DNA of 64,000 bases from Synaphobranchus kaupii (lineage: Eukaryota; Chordata; Actinopteri; Anguilliformes; Synaphobranchidae): the NCBI GenBank assembly GCA_029718625.1, contig CM056380.1, forward strand, positions 98,196,780 through 98,260,779. The letters are read 5' to 3'. Shown here piece by piece: positions 50,501 to 63,100 of this stretch. The notes beneath the pieces are model-generated. The model was given only the letters and a program-made list of their open reading frames with translations, did no database searches and was not told where the DNA came from. Position numbers and translations under genes: made by a program. The number at the start of each line of letters is the position of its first letter. The first letter of the stretch is position 1.

Positions 50501-52450
50501 ATGTGTTTCAGGGACCACAGCTGAATAGATTTGGGAGGGGGGCAGGGCGTGACGACCAGCTAACCGCGTAAGGTGTTTCTCCACCGGAGTGGCAGTCCAA
50601 ATTAGTTTTTCACGGCCTTGTTGACCCAAGGTAAACCTTTCGCTCTGTTGTTTGAAGCGCGGCTAAAGAGCGGGGGCGACGTTGTGTATTAAGCGTCGCG
50701 CGGAGCCTGGCATGATTTGTTGTTATGGGCATGGGAACAGGAGTGCGGTGTGTGGAAGTGGGGCATAATTTAACGGCTGTCGGAGGCCTTGGAATGGCGA
50801 TGCTATCCATGTGCTGGGGCCTGTGCTTCCCCTGCGCCGACGTGTCGGACCGGCTTCACAGCTTATCTCTGAATGGCTTCTACACGTCTCCCTGAGAAAC
50901 CCCGTCATGTTCCGCTGGGTTATGAGCAGCAAAAATGACAATAAAATCCAGATAACTGACACATCCAGTGGGAAGGACAAAGAAAATACTGTCGATCACC
51001 ATTGTCCTGGTTATTGATATGAGAGAGCACTTGCAAGGCTACTGTGTCACAGGTACCACATGCTTGAGTAGAGCCCCTCTGTGGGGCCTGAGATTGGCTC
51101 TTTCTGTAAAAGAGGTTTTAATCTGTGTGACATCCTAGCAAAATAAAGGATGATGATGATAATGATGATGACGGTGGTGGTGGTGTTACTGCTAGGGCTG
51201 ATGGACACTGGTGTGAGTGTGTTTACAGGGCGTGCCCATTCACAAAATGGCAGAAAACCCCCCCAACCTGGGGCATATGACCATGCTGGAACCTACAGAT
51301 TGAGGACTTTGAGATGTCCTGCTTGATCTGCTACACCAACCCCATAACCCATAATTCATAATCAATAATACGTGTGTCTTTCATATGTACTAGGAGAGGG
51401 AAGCTGATATGGTGATTACTGCTGATCTCTTGTATTTAAAAATTTCTCTTTGGTCTTTGTTTGAGCTCTGAGGACAACACAACACTGCCTATTTTCTTGG
51501 AAGTAAAAAAGCATTTTCCATGGATTTTCTACACTCTACAATTCTCAAGTGTGATATGGAATAGCACTAATTTCTTCTCTCTTTATAGAGCCATTGTTTC
51601 TAGTACAGGAACAAGTTATCTCTGCCCTCTCCCCTGCCCACCACTTATGACTGAATTATTTAAACTTCTAGGGTTGTGACAGCCCTTTCCCCCTGCTATT
51701 GGCATTACACTGCGCTTAAAAAAATAATGGATGCGCTTGCCTTATTTTTAGGTCTGCAGTCCTCGTCCGCTTTCTGCTTTTGAGTGGAGTGCAAACTATT
51801 TAACCCTCCTCTGTGTCTCTGGGCTGCGTGTTGGGTTGTGCATTTTAACTTCCTGGGAATAGTGTCCCTTAATCACAGCCTCTGCCTAGCCCAGTTTCCG
51901 GCCTGCTTCCGCTTTGACGCGCGCGGTTTGGCTCTCCCTGCAGGGGACACGTTGCAGGATTGTAAATTTGGGCGTATGAATATGCAGATGGAAGATTAAT
52001 GCTTCTGGATTAGTCCCCTCCCCCTCCCCCCCTCCCTGCTTGAGGAAGAACAGACAGTGGATGGCGTGACCTTTTAGTCCCCCAGCGACACAGCGAAGGA
52101 GAGGGAGAGAGAGAGGGAGAACGATCAGAGGAAGAGCAAAATCCTCTGTCTGTCTTTGACCTTTTTGGGATGAGGATTTTTACATACTCTTCAGCTTCCA
52201 GGTTCTGGTGTACAGAAGGGTTCATTGGGTTTGATAAACGTGCCCGGCTATGAAAATGTCTTTGGTGTGACATTAAAAAGTGTCATGTTTGACAAGTGTA
52301 GACGAGTGTAGCACATCTCCTCCGGCTTGTTAATGAGGATGAGAGAGCCCTTGAGCTCCGCGTCTCTGTGGTGAGGAGCGTGTCCACATTAGCTCTGGCT
52401 GCTCCTGTTACTGAAGGAGATGGGGCACCATGCAATGACGGTACAAGAGA
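47600..52450. other. tex264 intron 2, third part: no gene seen
   Basis: This is AT-rich unique DNA with short simple repeats (gatgat and ggtggt near 51148-51185, poly T near 47926 and 48940). The 49900-50290 stretch has many TAATTA-type sites (actaattaattaatcttc near 50096) and is a candidate regulatory element. No coding segment was recognised. Confidence 0.5.
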
Positions 52451-52452
52451 GG

Positions 52453-52740
52453 ACTGGCAGAGTTCACAGCAGCACTGTGTCTTGGAGTAATAGTGATACG
52501 TGCTGTGCTTTGCAGAAGGACTGGTACACCGTAAAATGTTCAGTGTTAAATCAACTCTTACACAGTACATATGATCCCTATTGGACTCATATGTACTCTG
52601 TTAGAGTTGAATTAACACTGGCCATTTTACCGTGTAGGATTCACGGAGAAGCACTGCGTCTTGGAGTAGTAATACGTGCTGTACTTTGCAGATGGACTGG
52701 TAGGGTTCACAGAGCAGCACTGCATTTTGAGTAGTAGTAG
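52453..52740 (+). repeat. Tandem repeat of about 70 bp, three units, middle one interrupted by a MITE
   Basis: Units starting ggactgg and containing ttcacagcagcactg, gtcttggagtaatag and gtgctgtgctttgcaga recur three times. The last is partial. The second unit is split by the palindromic element at 52527-52634. Confidence 0.85.
52527..52634. mobile_element. Palindromic MITE inserted at TA
   Basis: The 108-bp element starts caccgtaaaatg and ends cattttaccgtg. It is a near-complete palindrome: each half carries cagtgttaa-type, tcaactct and gtacatatga segments. TA flanks both sides (52525-52526 and 52635-52636). The uninterrupted third repeat unit reads ggactggtagggttcac, showing the empty site with one TA. 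It is non-coding. Confidence 0.9.
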
Positions 52741-53749
52741 TTATAGGTGATTTGTAGGAATGGAATGCGATTCACAGTGGAACATTCCTCCCATAAAAGA
52801 GCATAATCTGTGTGTGGTGGGCATAACCTTGGATTTTTGAGGTTGAAGAGTTCTTTGATAAATGCTTCTGGGTCTTTTTTAACATGTCAATTTATGATGA
52901 GATAATGGAGCGTAGATAGGCTGTATGACTATCACATACAATTCATGAAATGGCAATCATATCCACCCTCGGATGCCTGACTCCTGTCTATTAATAAGCT
53001 CCGCATTCTCTGAGTATGTATGTATGTAATAACAGTACAACAGTTTGAGAATCAACTGTACTTTCTAGCATAGTATTAGTCAGGGAGGTTGACTGGCAAA
53101 AACATTTCAGGTTTAATTCCCAGGAGAGCCACTGTTTTGTACCATTTGAACACAGATATTTATTCCTAATAAATAAATATTTATGTTTACTGTATAGAAA
53201 GTATACTACGATAAATGCAATGCACATTGTATGTGTCTCCACTAGGCAAGGGCTTTTGCAAAGCACATGAATAATGCCTCGAGTGAGGGCAGGCGGTTGT
53301 GTTTTTAGCGACTGGCCTTCAGCTGGGGGGCCTGCAGCAGCATTCGCTCTCTGGGTTTATGGCAGATTTCAGCTCAGGAGGACTTAGACATGGGGGAACA
53401 GAGAGTGGCCGGGTGGAGCACAATCAATACAGGCTGTTGACATTTTGGGGGTCAGAAAGTTGTGAGGCTGGGGCGAGGAGCATTTCTTTGCTCTGTGCTT
53501 CTGATCCTCTGCCGAGGACCACTCCACCATGGGCTTTATGGAATTTAAAGTGGAGTTTCATGTCTTCAAAGGAAGAGTGGATATCGGCAGCCACCAAACA
53601 ATGGTAGACAAAGGGATCACAGCTGAATCCCTTTTGAACAGGTCCATATTACTTCTGTCCACAGTCCCTCCTCCCATTTTGCTTTGCACATTAGATGCAA
53701 CACTTCTACAGAAAAGTTTGGTTTGTATTTTGTTATCTCTAGAGGTTCA

Positions 53750-54048
53750 CTGTAAAAAAATTTTTTTTTTAAAAACGGCGGCAATGTTGTCAGTGAAAAG
53801 CCATTTAATGAAGGGGAAACATTGTATGAATCCTGTTATTTAACTGTATAAATCCTTGCAGCATAATGCTGCATGACTTTCACAATGTTTTGGAAAAGAA
53901 AAAACTGTGAAATCCTGTAATTTTTTTTTGGCAAAATGTTAAACATTTCACCTTTTTATTTTTCAAAACACTGCCAGTCAACGGCAATAACTCATTATTT
54001 AACAACCATCCCATAAAATAACAGGATTTATACAGTGTTTCTCCATTC
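53750..54048. mobile_element. Possible MITE with imperfect inverted arms
   Basis: The stretch ggggaaacattgtatgaatc (from 53812) is matched inverted by gatttatacagtgtttctcc (about 54024-54043). Further weak complementarity involves the aatgttgtcagtg and cactgccagtcaacgg pieces. A cactgtaaaaaaa start at 53749 fits a common fish MITE wording. Ends and target site are unresolved. Confidence 0.45.
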
Positions 54049-54049
54049 C

Positions 54050-56780
54050 TTAAATTGTTTTGCCTAAGATATTTAAAGCAAACAACAGCTGTACGAGAAC
54101 AACTGTGGAGCATGCTTTATCTGAATCACCACACCATAATAACGGCAGGAGTTATGCCAAGCTAATGAATGATGAAATTAAATGCATGTGTGATGTTTAA
54201 GTTGCTCTCTTTGAAATAGCTCTCAGCATCACATGCTTTCATTTGTCACAAACACTTTTAACACAAAAAATACATCTCCCATCACTTATACCACTTATAC
54301 CTATACTGTGACATTACCGAAAATGGAAAGAAGTATGCAGGACTTTGCATCGAGGAATGCTGTCAGCGACAAAAATATTTTGTCACAACAAAATCAAAGA
54401 GGAAGGAGTAGCATTCGAAAATTGGGCCATTTTGTCATCCGTGTCGATGGAAAGGGGCAAAGTGCACCTGATTGGTATTCCACCAGCTCCCTGTTTTCAG
54501 TGAAATGTCACTGCTGTGCACCTTCAACTGGAGAGTACGGTCAAGAGGTGAAACCCAACTGAAGAGCAGAGAGTCATCATGGGTCACGGACCCAGGGGCC
54601 ACGGTAAAGAGCGAGGCAGCAGCACAGCAGAGCGTCCTCTGGCTTCTGCTCTAACCCTCTGCACTGCTTACCAACAGGCTGCCTCATCTCTAACTGACAG
54701 GTGCATGCTGGGATAGCCAGTTGTGAGTGACTGCCCAGTCTTTCAAAATGTGGGAAGGATTTGAGGGGACCCTCAAATTGACCCTCTTTGCACTTCATAA
54801 ATTATCAAGTGAAGTCTACTCTCCTTTACAGATAGGAAAGCAAATCATTGCCATTCATTGCTAAGAGGATAAAAAGTTTAATTTAGCTTATTAATTACAC
54901 TGGTTGCCATTCCAATAAAAATAAGTTTCCCTCATTATGATCCTGGAATAATATTTTGGCAGAAACATTTTTGCATATTTTATAGTACCTTGGTGCTTCA
55001 ATGAAATATTAAATCATAGCTAAGTTAATGTATCTTCTGAAATCTTCGTGCTGGTGTCTTTGTTGATTCAGGATAGTACAGTAGACTATACAGCTCTTGC
55101 ACTTTATTAAACACTACTGACTCTAAACATGTCAGTTATTGTTTCTGTAGTACCGCACTTGGTATCCAACAGTATATGAAAGTGCTTATGTTCAGTACTC
55201 CATTTTGCAAGTCACTTAGGATAAAAGCGACTGCTAAATTATTGATTGTATTTAATTGTTTTCTTTGCCCCTGCCCCTTCACATATATATTACGGTGTTA
55301 CAAAGCTATAAGCCACAATGTGTGCGCGCTTTGTGTGGTTTTCAAATAAGATGAATGATTCTTCATAACAAATAGTACAGCATTCACTGTTAATGCTGGT
55401 TATAATGATTTCTTGTGTGACTCATGGTCAATATTATAGGCGCGACCACAATGCAGTTCAGCTTAATGGACCTTGACTGCTTACTTTTCTTATATTAGTG
55501 TTGATTGGTGTTTATTCAACGCTCTCCTGCCATTTTACATATCAAGTATTAACTGCCACACAGCAAATCTTAACACTTGTTATTTTTAGGATATTATGAC
55601 TCTTAGTTATTTATTTCTGTGTAGATGTTGGAAATTGCACATCCGGTATATCGCACCTCAGTTGATTCAAAGGCTAAATCCCACTTTGAACAATTAATGT
55701 TCATGTGGTAGAGCCCATGTAGTCCCCCCAGTCCTACCTGTTAAGCACACGTTTCCTCGCTGATACAGTGAATGGTGTTAATTTGAAATGGTTGTGATAG
55801 CCACTTCATCCCTATTCTTCTCTCTCTCTCTCTCTCTCCTTCTCTCGGCTCTGTTTGTTTTATGAGCAGAATAATAAATGTGGAACAAAAATTGCTCCCG
55901 CTAATAAAATGAGCATGCTTTTCCTCTGCGAATGTGCGAATGGGAATGTCGGTGTACAGTCGACCCATTTGCAATGCACTCGTTCTGCCGTGTGCACAAG
56001 GTTGCACCGGGAGCATTTTCTAACACGTGATTGAATTATGGGTGGAAAATTGATTATGAACATGCAGCAGAAGCATCCCGTTGATTGTGGGGGCAGGTGA
56101 GTTTGTTGAAGCTTAATTGAATCATTCCTTGGCTAATTCAATCTGCGCTATGGCAGACAAAGAATATTGTGTTTAATGGGGACATGCGTGCGGATGAACA
56201 GTGGAATTGGATAACGTTATTTTCAATTGTCACCCCTGTCAGCCTGCCAGTCCCCATGGAGATGGACATCAGTGAGAGTGCTTCAACTGTTTTTTTAATT
56301 GCTCGGTTATTTTAATTTCCTTTGGCTCTCGAGGCGAGACAAAGAGAGAAATTTGCTTTGTGTACTATGTGTGAGGTATACAATGTGTGTGTGTGTGTGG
56401 GTGTGTGTATATATATTTATTTATTCTTTGGCTTAGCTTAAGCTTTTATAGACTCGTATTCACTCTTGGATAAATAGGAATGTGTTTCCTTATGTTCTGG
56501 TTGTTTTCCCTAACTCTATTTAAGTATAGCTCAAAAGGCAGCACAAAAAAAGTGCCAGCAACGATAGACTAAGCTTATCACCTTTTTACATCCTTTTCAG
56601 ATCTTAAATTTTTCACTTCCAATGCCTAATTTTCTAAACACAACTTTTGCAGGTATTCTCAAAGAGAAGCAAAACTTACTTGGGGCTTAGGATGGATTCT
56701 CATTTAATTCATTTATTTATTTTTAAGTGTACATTGGGATGACTGTTTCCATGCTTTGAGCCACTGTTCTCATAGGGGTT
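54050..56780. other. tex264 intron 2, fourth part: no gene seen
   Basis: A SINE tail fragment (agtcacttaggataaaagcg near 55210), a tc microsatellite (55817-55838) and a gt microsatellite (56383-56408) are visible. The 55890-56360 stretch is complex and free of repeats, with sites such as gcttaattgaatcattcc and ttgattatgaacatgc. It is the best conserved-non-coding candidate in this intron. Confidence 0.45.
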
Positions 56781-56786
56781 TCCTCC

Positions 56787-56871
56787 TGTATGCCACCCAG
56801 AGATGTACCCACTGTATGCCTGTATGCCACCCAGAGATGTACCCACTGTATGCCTGTATGCCACCCAGAGA
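56787..56871 (+). repeat. 34-bp tandem repeat, 2.5 copies
   Basis: The sequence tgtatgccacccagagatgt plus acccactgtatgcc is repeated exactly, followed by a partial copy. Confidence 0.95.
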
Positions 56872-56984
56872 GTTGCTTTTGTGGGGGTTTATGCTGGTGC
56901 AGGCCGTGAAGTCCATTATGACAAATTCTTTGTAAAACGTTTTGTATAAATAAAACTTAATTTGAAATTTTAATGTGATGCCTT

Positions 56985-57176
56985 GCCATATCATGCTGTG
57001 GAAGTTGTCGGAAAGTTTTGGGTTGAAATCCCAAGTGATGTACTGCTGCTACTGTACCCCAGAGCAACATATGGAATTGCTTCAGTAAATATACTGTTAA
57101 GCTGTGTAAATGTATGCTCATGTAAGCTTTCGCAGGGCAAGGGAGTCTGCATCAGAAATACATCATAATGTAATAA
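56985..57176 (+). mobile_element. Old, diverged SINE
   Basis: A B-box-like gggttgaaatccc, then actgctgctactgtacccca, gagcaacatatgg and a tail-like agggagtctgc follow the order of the fish SINEs at 17312 and 21634, but with many substitutions. Confidence 0.6.
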
Positions 57177-57999
57177 CTTGTTCATGTTCATTTACTGACC
57201 CCTGGCAATTCATTTATCGAAAGCATGCTTTTGGTCAGTGAGTTGAGTTTGGCTAGTTAGTTTTAATGATTGCTGAATGTGCAAACTTGTTTTTGCGTAG
57301 AAAGAAAGACGTCATTTTTGCTTTTAATTATTATTAAAACTTAAGAACAAATATTGATTGAATCCTAGCCAATTTATATACCTATAATTTATATACGTTT
57401 AGGTAACAGTATAGCAAGCAAACCAATTCTAGCCAACTATTAATCAATCAATCATTCTAAATGCATTCAAGAATAAATGTAGCTATTTATTCCAGCTAAG
57501 TTTTGAAACCGATTCACATGGGTCTTCATTAGCCAACTCATTTTGTATTATCTCATGGATTTCTTTAATGGTGTCATATTTAACCCCATAGCATATTTTA
57601 TCACAGTTTTCAGGCCTGTAATAAAAGTATTAATCAAATAGAGAAGCACAATGCTGAAGAAAATTTGAAGTAGCATGTATTATTCAAATTCTAAAAAAAG
57701 CATAATTTATTTATATGTCCTTTCATCCGATGCGCACCACCCACTGAAGCACTGTTCACGTCTAATAAAACTAGAAACAGTTGGCAGCCATAATGGCGAC
57801 ACACGGTAAAATCAAAGAGGCGTCTTTTGGATGTAGAATGCAGCATGTACACCCACAACTTACAAAATTAGATTGTTTTTAAAACTTTCAGCAGTAGAGG
57901 GATCAATGAACACAGAATAGCATTGAATAAGGTTGAAGATCTCTTACAAAATATGAATTAATGCCATGAATATTGTCTTCTGAAATACTGGTTACCATT

Positions 58000-58100
58000 T
58001 CAGGCCTGGTTTACTAAGACCTTTAGCGTGTGAAAAACCCTTTAGCACACGCAAAACCAACAACATGACGAATGATGCACCAATCATTGGTTGTGTTATT
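58000..58100. repeat. Dispersed repeat flanking the DIRS insertion
   Basis: The segment from caggcctggtttactaagac to caatcattggttgtgttatt, with its cttagcg and agcacacgcaaaacc pieces, looks like one end of a MITE. Its other half is missing here and may lie beyond the DIRS element, outside the window. Confidence 0.4.
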
Positions 58101-58130
58101 AGTTCTCTTTCATCATCTCGTTTCGAGATC

Positions 58131-58301
58131 CACCTATGGGAATGACATCCGGTCATGACCACCGCAGAAGCATCCAATTGCACCACGTCTGGCCCTGACA
58201 GACAGTAGCGTGTCCAATGCGAAGGAGGCTCCCGCCCTCCTTGTACAAGCATATAGGACACTACAACGCTACTTCTCTTCAGTTGACATTCGCTTCTCGC
58301 G
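58131..58301 (+). repeat. DIRS left inverted terminal repeat (shared part)
   Basis: From cacctatgggaatgacatcc to cgcttctcgcg this is the reverse complement of about 63783-63956. The match is exact for about 150 bases, with a small difference at cagttgacattcg versus cagtgaacatattcg. The outermost 30 bases (58101-58130) differ from the right end, as expected for split-type DIRS termini. Confidence 0.93.
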
Positions 58302-58653
58302 AAATTCCGAGTACCCCGCTCACAGCTTCGACCGTGTATCCCACACGAACCTTGGCACTTAACTGTCCGCAGGAGGATATATCTCCGGATCAGCCTCCGC
58401 CGGGCGTGAAAGGTTCGGGAACGTGAGTCAGTGCTGAATAGCTCCACTCGGTGTTAGCCTGCTACCCCGCTCGCTAGCCCTTCTATCGTGTCAGGCCCCC
58501 CGCCCCAGATACGATTTTTTTCCTGCACCTGCTAACGCGGAACAGGACTGTGCTGTCTCACAACTAGCCACCCACGCTAGCTTGTCTCTTTGCTCTCTAG
58601 CCAGCCACCCACGCTGCCTGTTCTCTGCTTAGCTGCCGCTTAGCTCCCCGCTA

Positions 58654-60160
58654 ATGGCTCTGTCTAAGCCCACTCCTCTCGGCCCGCCCGAGGAGCTTCG
58701 CTCGCGTGCCTGCCCGGCCGCCTGCGGTGCCCTCATCGCTGCCAGGGACACTCACACTCTCTGTGTCATGTGCTTGGGTTTAAAACATGCCCAGGAGGCC
58801 ATTGACTCCCCAGAGAGCTGCAGCCACTGCCTCGCTCTGCCCAAAAAGCTCAGGCGACGGAGGCAGAGAGTTGCCGCTACCCACGGCAACGACCTCGGTC
58901 CCGAGAACTCTGACAAAGAGGATGATAGCACTGCGGCCTCTCGGCCGCCTCAAGACCTTTCTTCCCTGAGTTGGGCTGACCGCTCCGACCCAGACATGTT
59001 GGCGTTCCCTCTCTCGCTCTCCGCTACCCCCATACTGGAAGGAGAGACATCGGATAACGACAACATGGCAGTTGCGTCTGAATGTTCTGGAGAGGAGGAC
59101 TCTATTCCTCCGGCCCAGTTAGCTCCGGCTATGGGTACGGCTAACGCCCAACCCCATGCTGTGCTTCTGGAGGTGTGTGAGCGGGCCGCAGCCCGTCTCA
59201 ACATCGAATGGCCAGCCCTCCAGAACCCGGCCGACGAGGAGAGGGATGTTTACGATGGGAAATTCCTGGGCCCCCCCCCCAGGCCCCAGAAAACAGCTTT
59301 TCCCAGTTCTCCCCGCCTGCGCTAAACACATGAAACACCACTGGAAGGACCCGCTTGATTTCAAGCACGGTTTCTCCGGCCTGGAAGTTAAGGACATGGC
59401 CGCCCACGCCATGGGGGAACCCCCATCTGTTGAGCCCTCCATAGCTCGACACCTTAACCCCACGCAGGGAGGTCTCCTGGCACCGTCCAGGCCTACCCTC
59501 CCTAATAAGATGGAACGCTTCACAGCCTCCATCCACCAGGCTTCCTACAGGGCCTCATCCCTCGCGGTAAGAGCCCTTAATGTTTCCTCCCTCCTCTCAG
59601 CTTACCAAGCTGAGCTCACAGAGGAGATGGGGAAACAGTTACAGAAGGGGGACCCTTCCCCTATACTGTGGCAAGAGATTGTCACTGTTAATGACCTGGT
59701 TCTGCGCAACTCTCGCCAGTGTGTCCAGGCCTGCGGCCGCTCTATGGCTCTCTCCGTAGCCGGCGAGCGGGCGCTCTGGCTTAATCTCTCCGGTCTGCCC
59801 GACAGTGAGAAAAGGCGCTTAGCTGGCGCCCCTGTCGAGCCAGGCCGGGCTCTCTTTGGCCCCGCTCTTACCCTCATGCAGCAGCGGTGCGATGATAAGA
59901 AAAAGGAGGATGAAGCCTTTAAACTCTGCCTCCCACGCAGAGCGACGCCTCACCTGCCGCCACCCATGCGGCCTCCTCAGCCCCCAGCGGTGAACCGCCG
60001 TGTCCAGCCAGGACAGGGCAGGGGCAAGCCCCAGGGCAGAGCCCCGGGCCAGCAAGGCAACCCCCCTGCTAAGCCTTGGGGGAATATGTCCTTTGCCGCA
60101 GCCGCGGCAAAGAAACCTTCTCCCACCCCCGCTGACCAGAAACGGAAGCGGCCAGCCTGA
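58654..60160 (+). pseudogene. DIRS ORF1 (gag-like), one frame break at a C10 run
   Basis: The frame starts at the ATG at 58654. The N-terminal part has a Cys/His-rich motif (CPAACGAL, then DTHTLCVMCLG and CSHCLALP) followed by an acidic, serine-rich stretch. At 59271-59280 (ten C) this frame leaves the gag-like sequence and stops at 59325. The downstream frame carries the continuation (KHMKHHWKDPLDFKHG, ALNVSSLLSAYQAEL, LVLRNSRQCVQACGRSMAL) to a basic, proline-rich tail ending at 60160. One extra base in the run explains the break. It may be a real mutation or a homopolymer sequencing error. The product would be a nucleic-acid-binding structural protein. Confidence in the family is moderate, as gag-like proteins diverge fast. 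Confidence 0.82.
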
Positions 60161-63100
60161 CGCTGCCGCTATTGGGGGCCTAAGTCCACGTTCTGGGGCA
60201 GCCAGCTCCGTGGTCACAGGTCCGTCTCTCTCCCCCCCCAAGGAAGAGAAGGAGACCCCCAGTTCAGGAGGACAGCCCTCCTCTGTTCGCTGCGGTCAGG
60301 GCACCTGTTGGAGTTCATGTGCCCCCCAGCTTCAATCCCCAGGGTTCCAGTACACAGGCAATGTTAGCCACGTTCAGTGTACAAATGAACACCAGGCCAT
60401 TTCTAATAAAGGCTCCCGCCCTGAAAGGCCAAAAAACAAAAAATGTGTTGAAAAGAATCCCTTCTTATCACACAAGGCCTCCCCTGGTTTCACCACTAGG
60501 TGGAGCGCCAGTCCCATTGAGCACGGCCGCACCCGGCCGTTCCCCTCTGCGGTCCTCCGCACCAGCAGGGGCGCTCACGAACCACGTACAAGCCTGGCAG
60601 GCGGCTCTTGCCCCCGAGTGGGTATTACGCACAATAGCCAAGGGCTACAGACTCCAATTTGCAGGGAAACCCCCATGTTTCAACGGAGTCATTTACTCTC
60701 AAACCGAGGAGAGTTCGGCCCATGTTTTGGAGGAGGAAATTTCCTCTCTGTTACAAAAAGGGGCGATACGTGTGGTTCCCAGAAATCAAGCCCAACACGG
60801 CTTTTATTCTCGCTATTTCCTGGTCCCAAAGAAGGGCGGTTCCCTCCGTCCTATCTTGGATCTCAGAGTGTTGAACAAACATTTGAGGCGATACAACTTC
60901 AAAATGCTAACGTACAATACTCTTTCACGTGCAATACGTCAGAACGATTGGTTCACATCAATCGATCTGAAAGATGCTTTCTTCCACATAGGCATCTATC
61001 CTCCCCACACGAAGTTCCTTCGCTTCGCCCACCGCGGCGTTTGCTACGAATACACAGTTCTACCGTTCGGTCTCTCACTAAGCCCACGGGTGTTCTGTGT
61101 TTGTGTGGAGGCGGGTCTGGCCCCGTTAAGACTAACGGGGGTCAGAATACTGACTTATATGGACGATTGGCTAATCATTGCCAATTCGAGAGTCAGAGTC
61201 GTGGAAGACACGCAGTTAGTTCTGGCACAACTAGCTGCGCTCGGGTTCAGGGTAAACTTCCCCAAGAGCAATCTCTCTCCCTCTCAGAGTGTAACGTTCT
61301 TGGGGCTGGTGCTAAACTCTGTATCGATGCTAGCTCGCCTGTCGGCGGACCGCATTTTATCCCTGCGGGACTGTCTCTCTCTGTTCAGACCGGGCTTAAG
61401 AGTACAGTACCGCACATGCCTCAGACTGCAAGGGCTAATGGCCTCAGCCTCGCAGGTTTTACCACTGGGGTTACTGAGAATGAGGGGTTTTATGAGGTGG
61501 GTTTCATCACTTCACCTCAGCCCCGTACGCGATCTCCATCGCCGTCTCACAGTGACGCACGAGTGCACGGCAGCTCTACGTCATTGGGAGAACACAGACT
61601 TTTATACTCAGGGAACCCCTCTCGGGACTGTTCTCATGAGGAAAGTCGTAACGACAGATGCATCCCTTTCTGGGTGGGGGGGCCACTCAGGAAGGACGTG
61701 TAGTGAATGGGATGTGGCCGACCCGGCTGCGCTCAGCTCACATCAATTATCTGGAGCTCCTAACTATATGGATAGCTCTCAGATATTTCCTACCCCGCTT
61801 AAGGCGACGGCATGTGCTAGTACGCTGCGACAATACGACTGCTGTAGCATACGTCAATCGCCAGGGGGGCATGCGCTCTCTCCATCTCCACAGTCTAGCC
61901 CACAGACTGCTGGTATGGGGCAGCCATCACTTTCTGTCGTTACGTGCGACCCATGTTCCGGGCATTCTGAACACGGGCGCAGATCTGCTGTCAAGGGGAA
62001 ACCCGCTGTACAGGGAATGGCGTCTGCATCCCCAGACTGTGGAAATGCTATGGCAGAGATTTGGCCACGCAGCCGTCGATCTCTTCGCCTCGCACGAAAA
62101 CGCCCATTGTCGTATGTTCTTCTCGCTACGGGACAAGAACGCGCCTCTAGGCGTAGACGCACTGGCCCACCCTTGGCCCAATGTGCTTCTATATGCGTTT
62201 CCCCCCCTCGCTCTCATCTCTCCCACTCTGGCCAGAGTGAGAGAGCAGAGTTTGACACTGATCCTAATAGCGCCCAGGTGGTCGAAATCGCCGTGGCTGG
62301 CGGAGATAATCCCTCTCCTTTACGCACAGCCGTGCGCGCTCCCGTTACGCACGGACCTGCTGTCTCAGGCGAACGGGGAAATATACCACCCCTGCCCAGA
62401 GCGAATAGCTCTTTGGGCTTGGCCCGTGAAAGGCACAACCTCGACGCTTTAGGGCTCCCCCCTCGCGTGGTGGCAACCATTCAGAGCGCGAGAGCGTCTT
62501 CTACCAGGTCACTTTATGACAATAAGTGGCAGGTATTTGAAAGGTGGTGTGCCTCCCGTCAGTTAGTGCCTTATCAGTGCTCTGTTTCTGACGTGCTGTG
62601 CTTTTTACAAAACCTGATGGATGAAGGGAAATCCTTTTCTACCATTAAGGTCTACCTGGCAGCTATCACTGCTTGTCATATGGGTTTCAATGACAATACA
62701 GTGGGGCAGCATCCCCTCGTGCGCAGGTTCATGAAGGGGGCTCGCCGTTCTCTGCCTGTTGTTAAAAAGCTCATTCCCTCATGGGATTTGTCACTGGTGC
62801 TGGAGGCTCTGTCCCAACGGCCATTCGAGCCTATAAATGGAATAGAGTTAAAATTTCTGTCTCTCAAGACAGCACTGCTGCTCGCATTAGCTTCTGCTAA
62901 GCGGGTCAGTGATCTCCATGCGCTCTCAGTGCATCCCTCGTGCGCAATATTCTCCCCTAATATGGATAAGGTTTTCCTTAAACCTAATCCTGCCTTTATG
63001 CCTAAAAGCTTCCCAGCTTTCACATGTGAGGTGTTGGAGCTTTCCGCTTTTCACCCACCGCCTTTCTCTTCGGAGGAGGAGCAAAGGCTACATATGCTGT

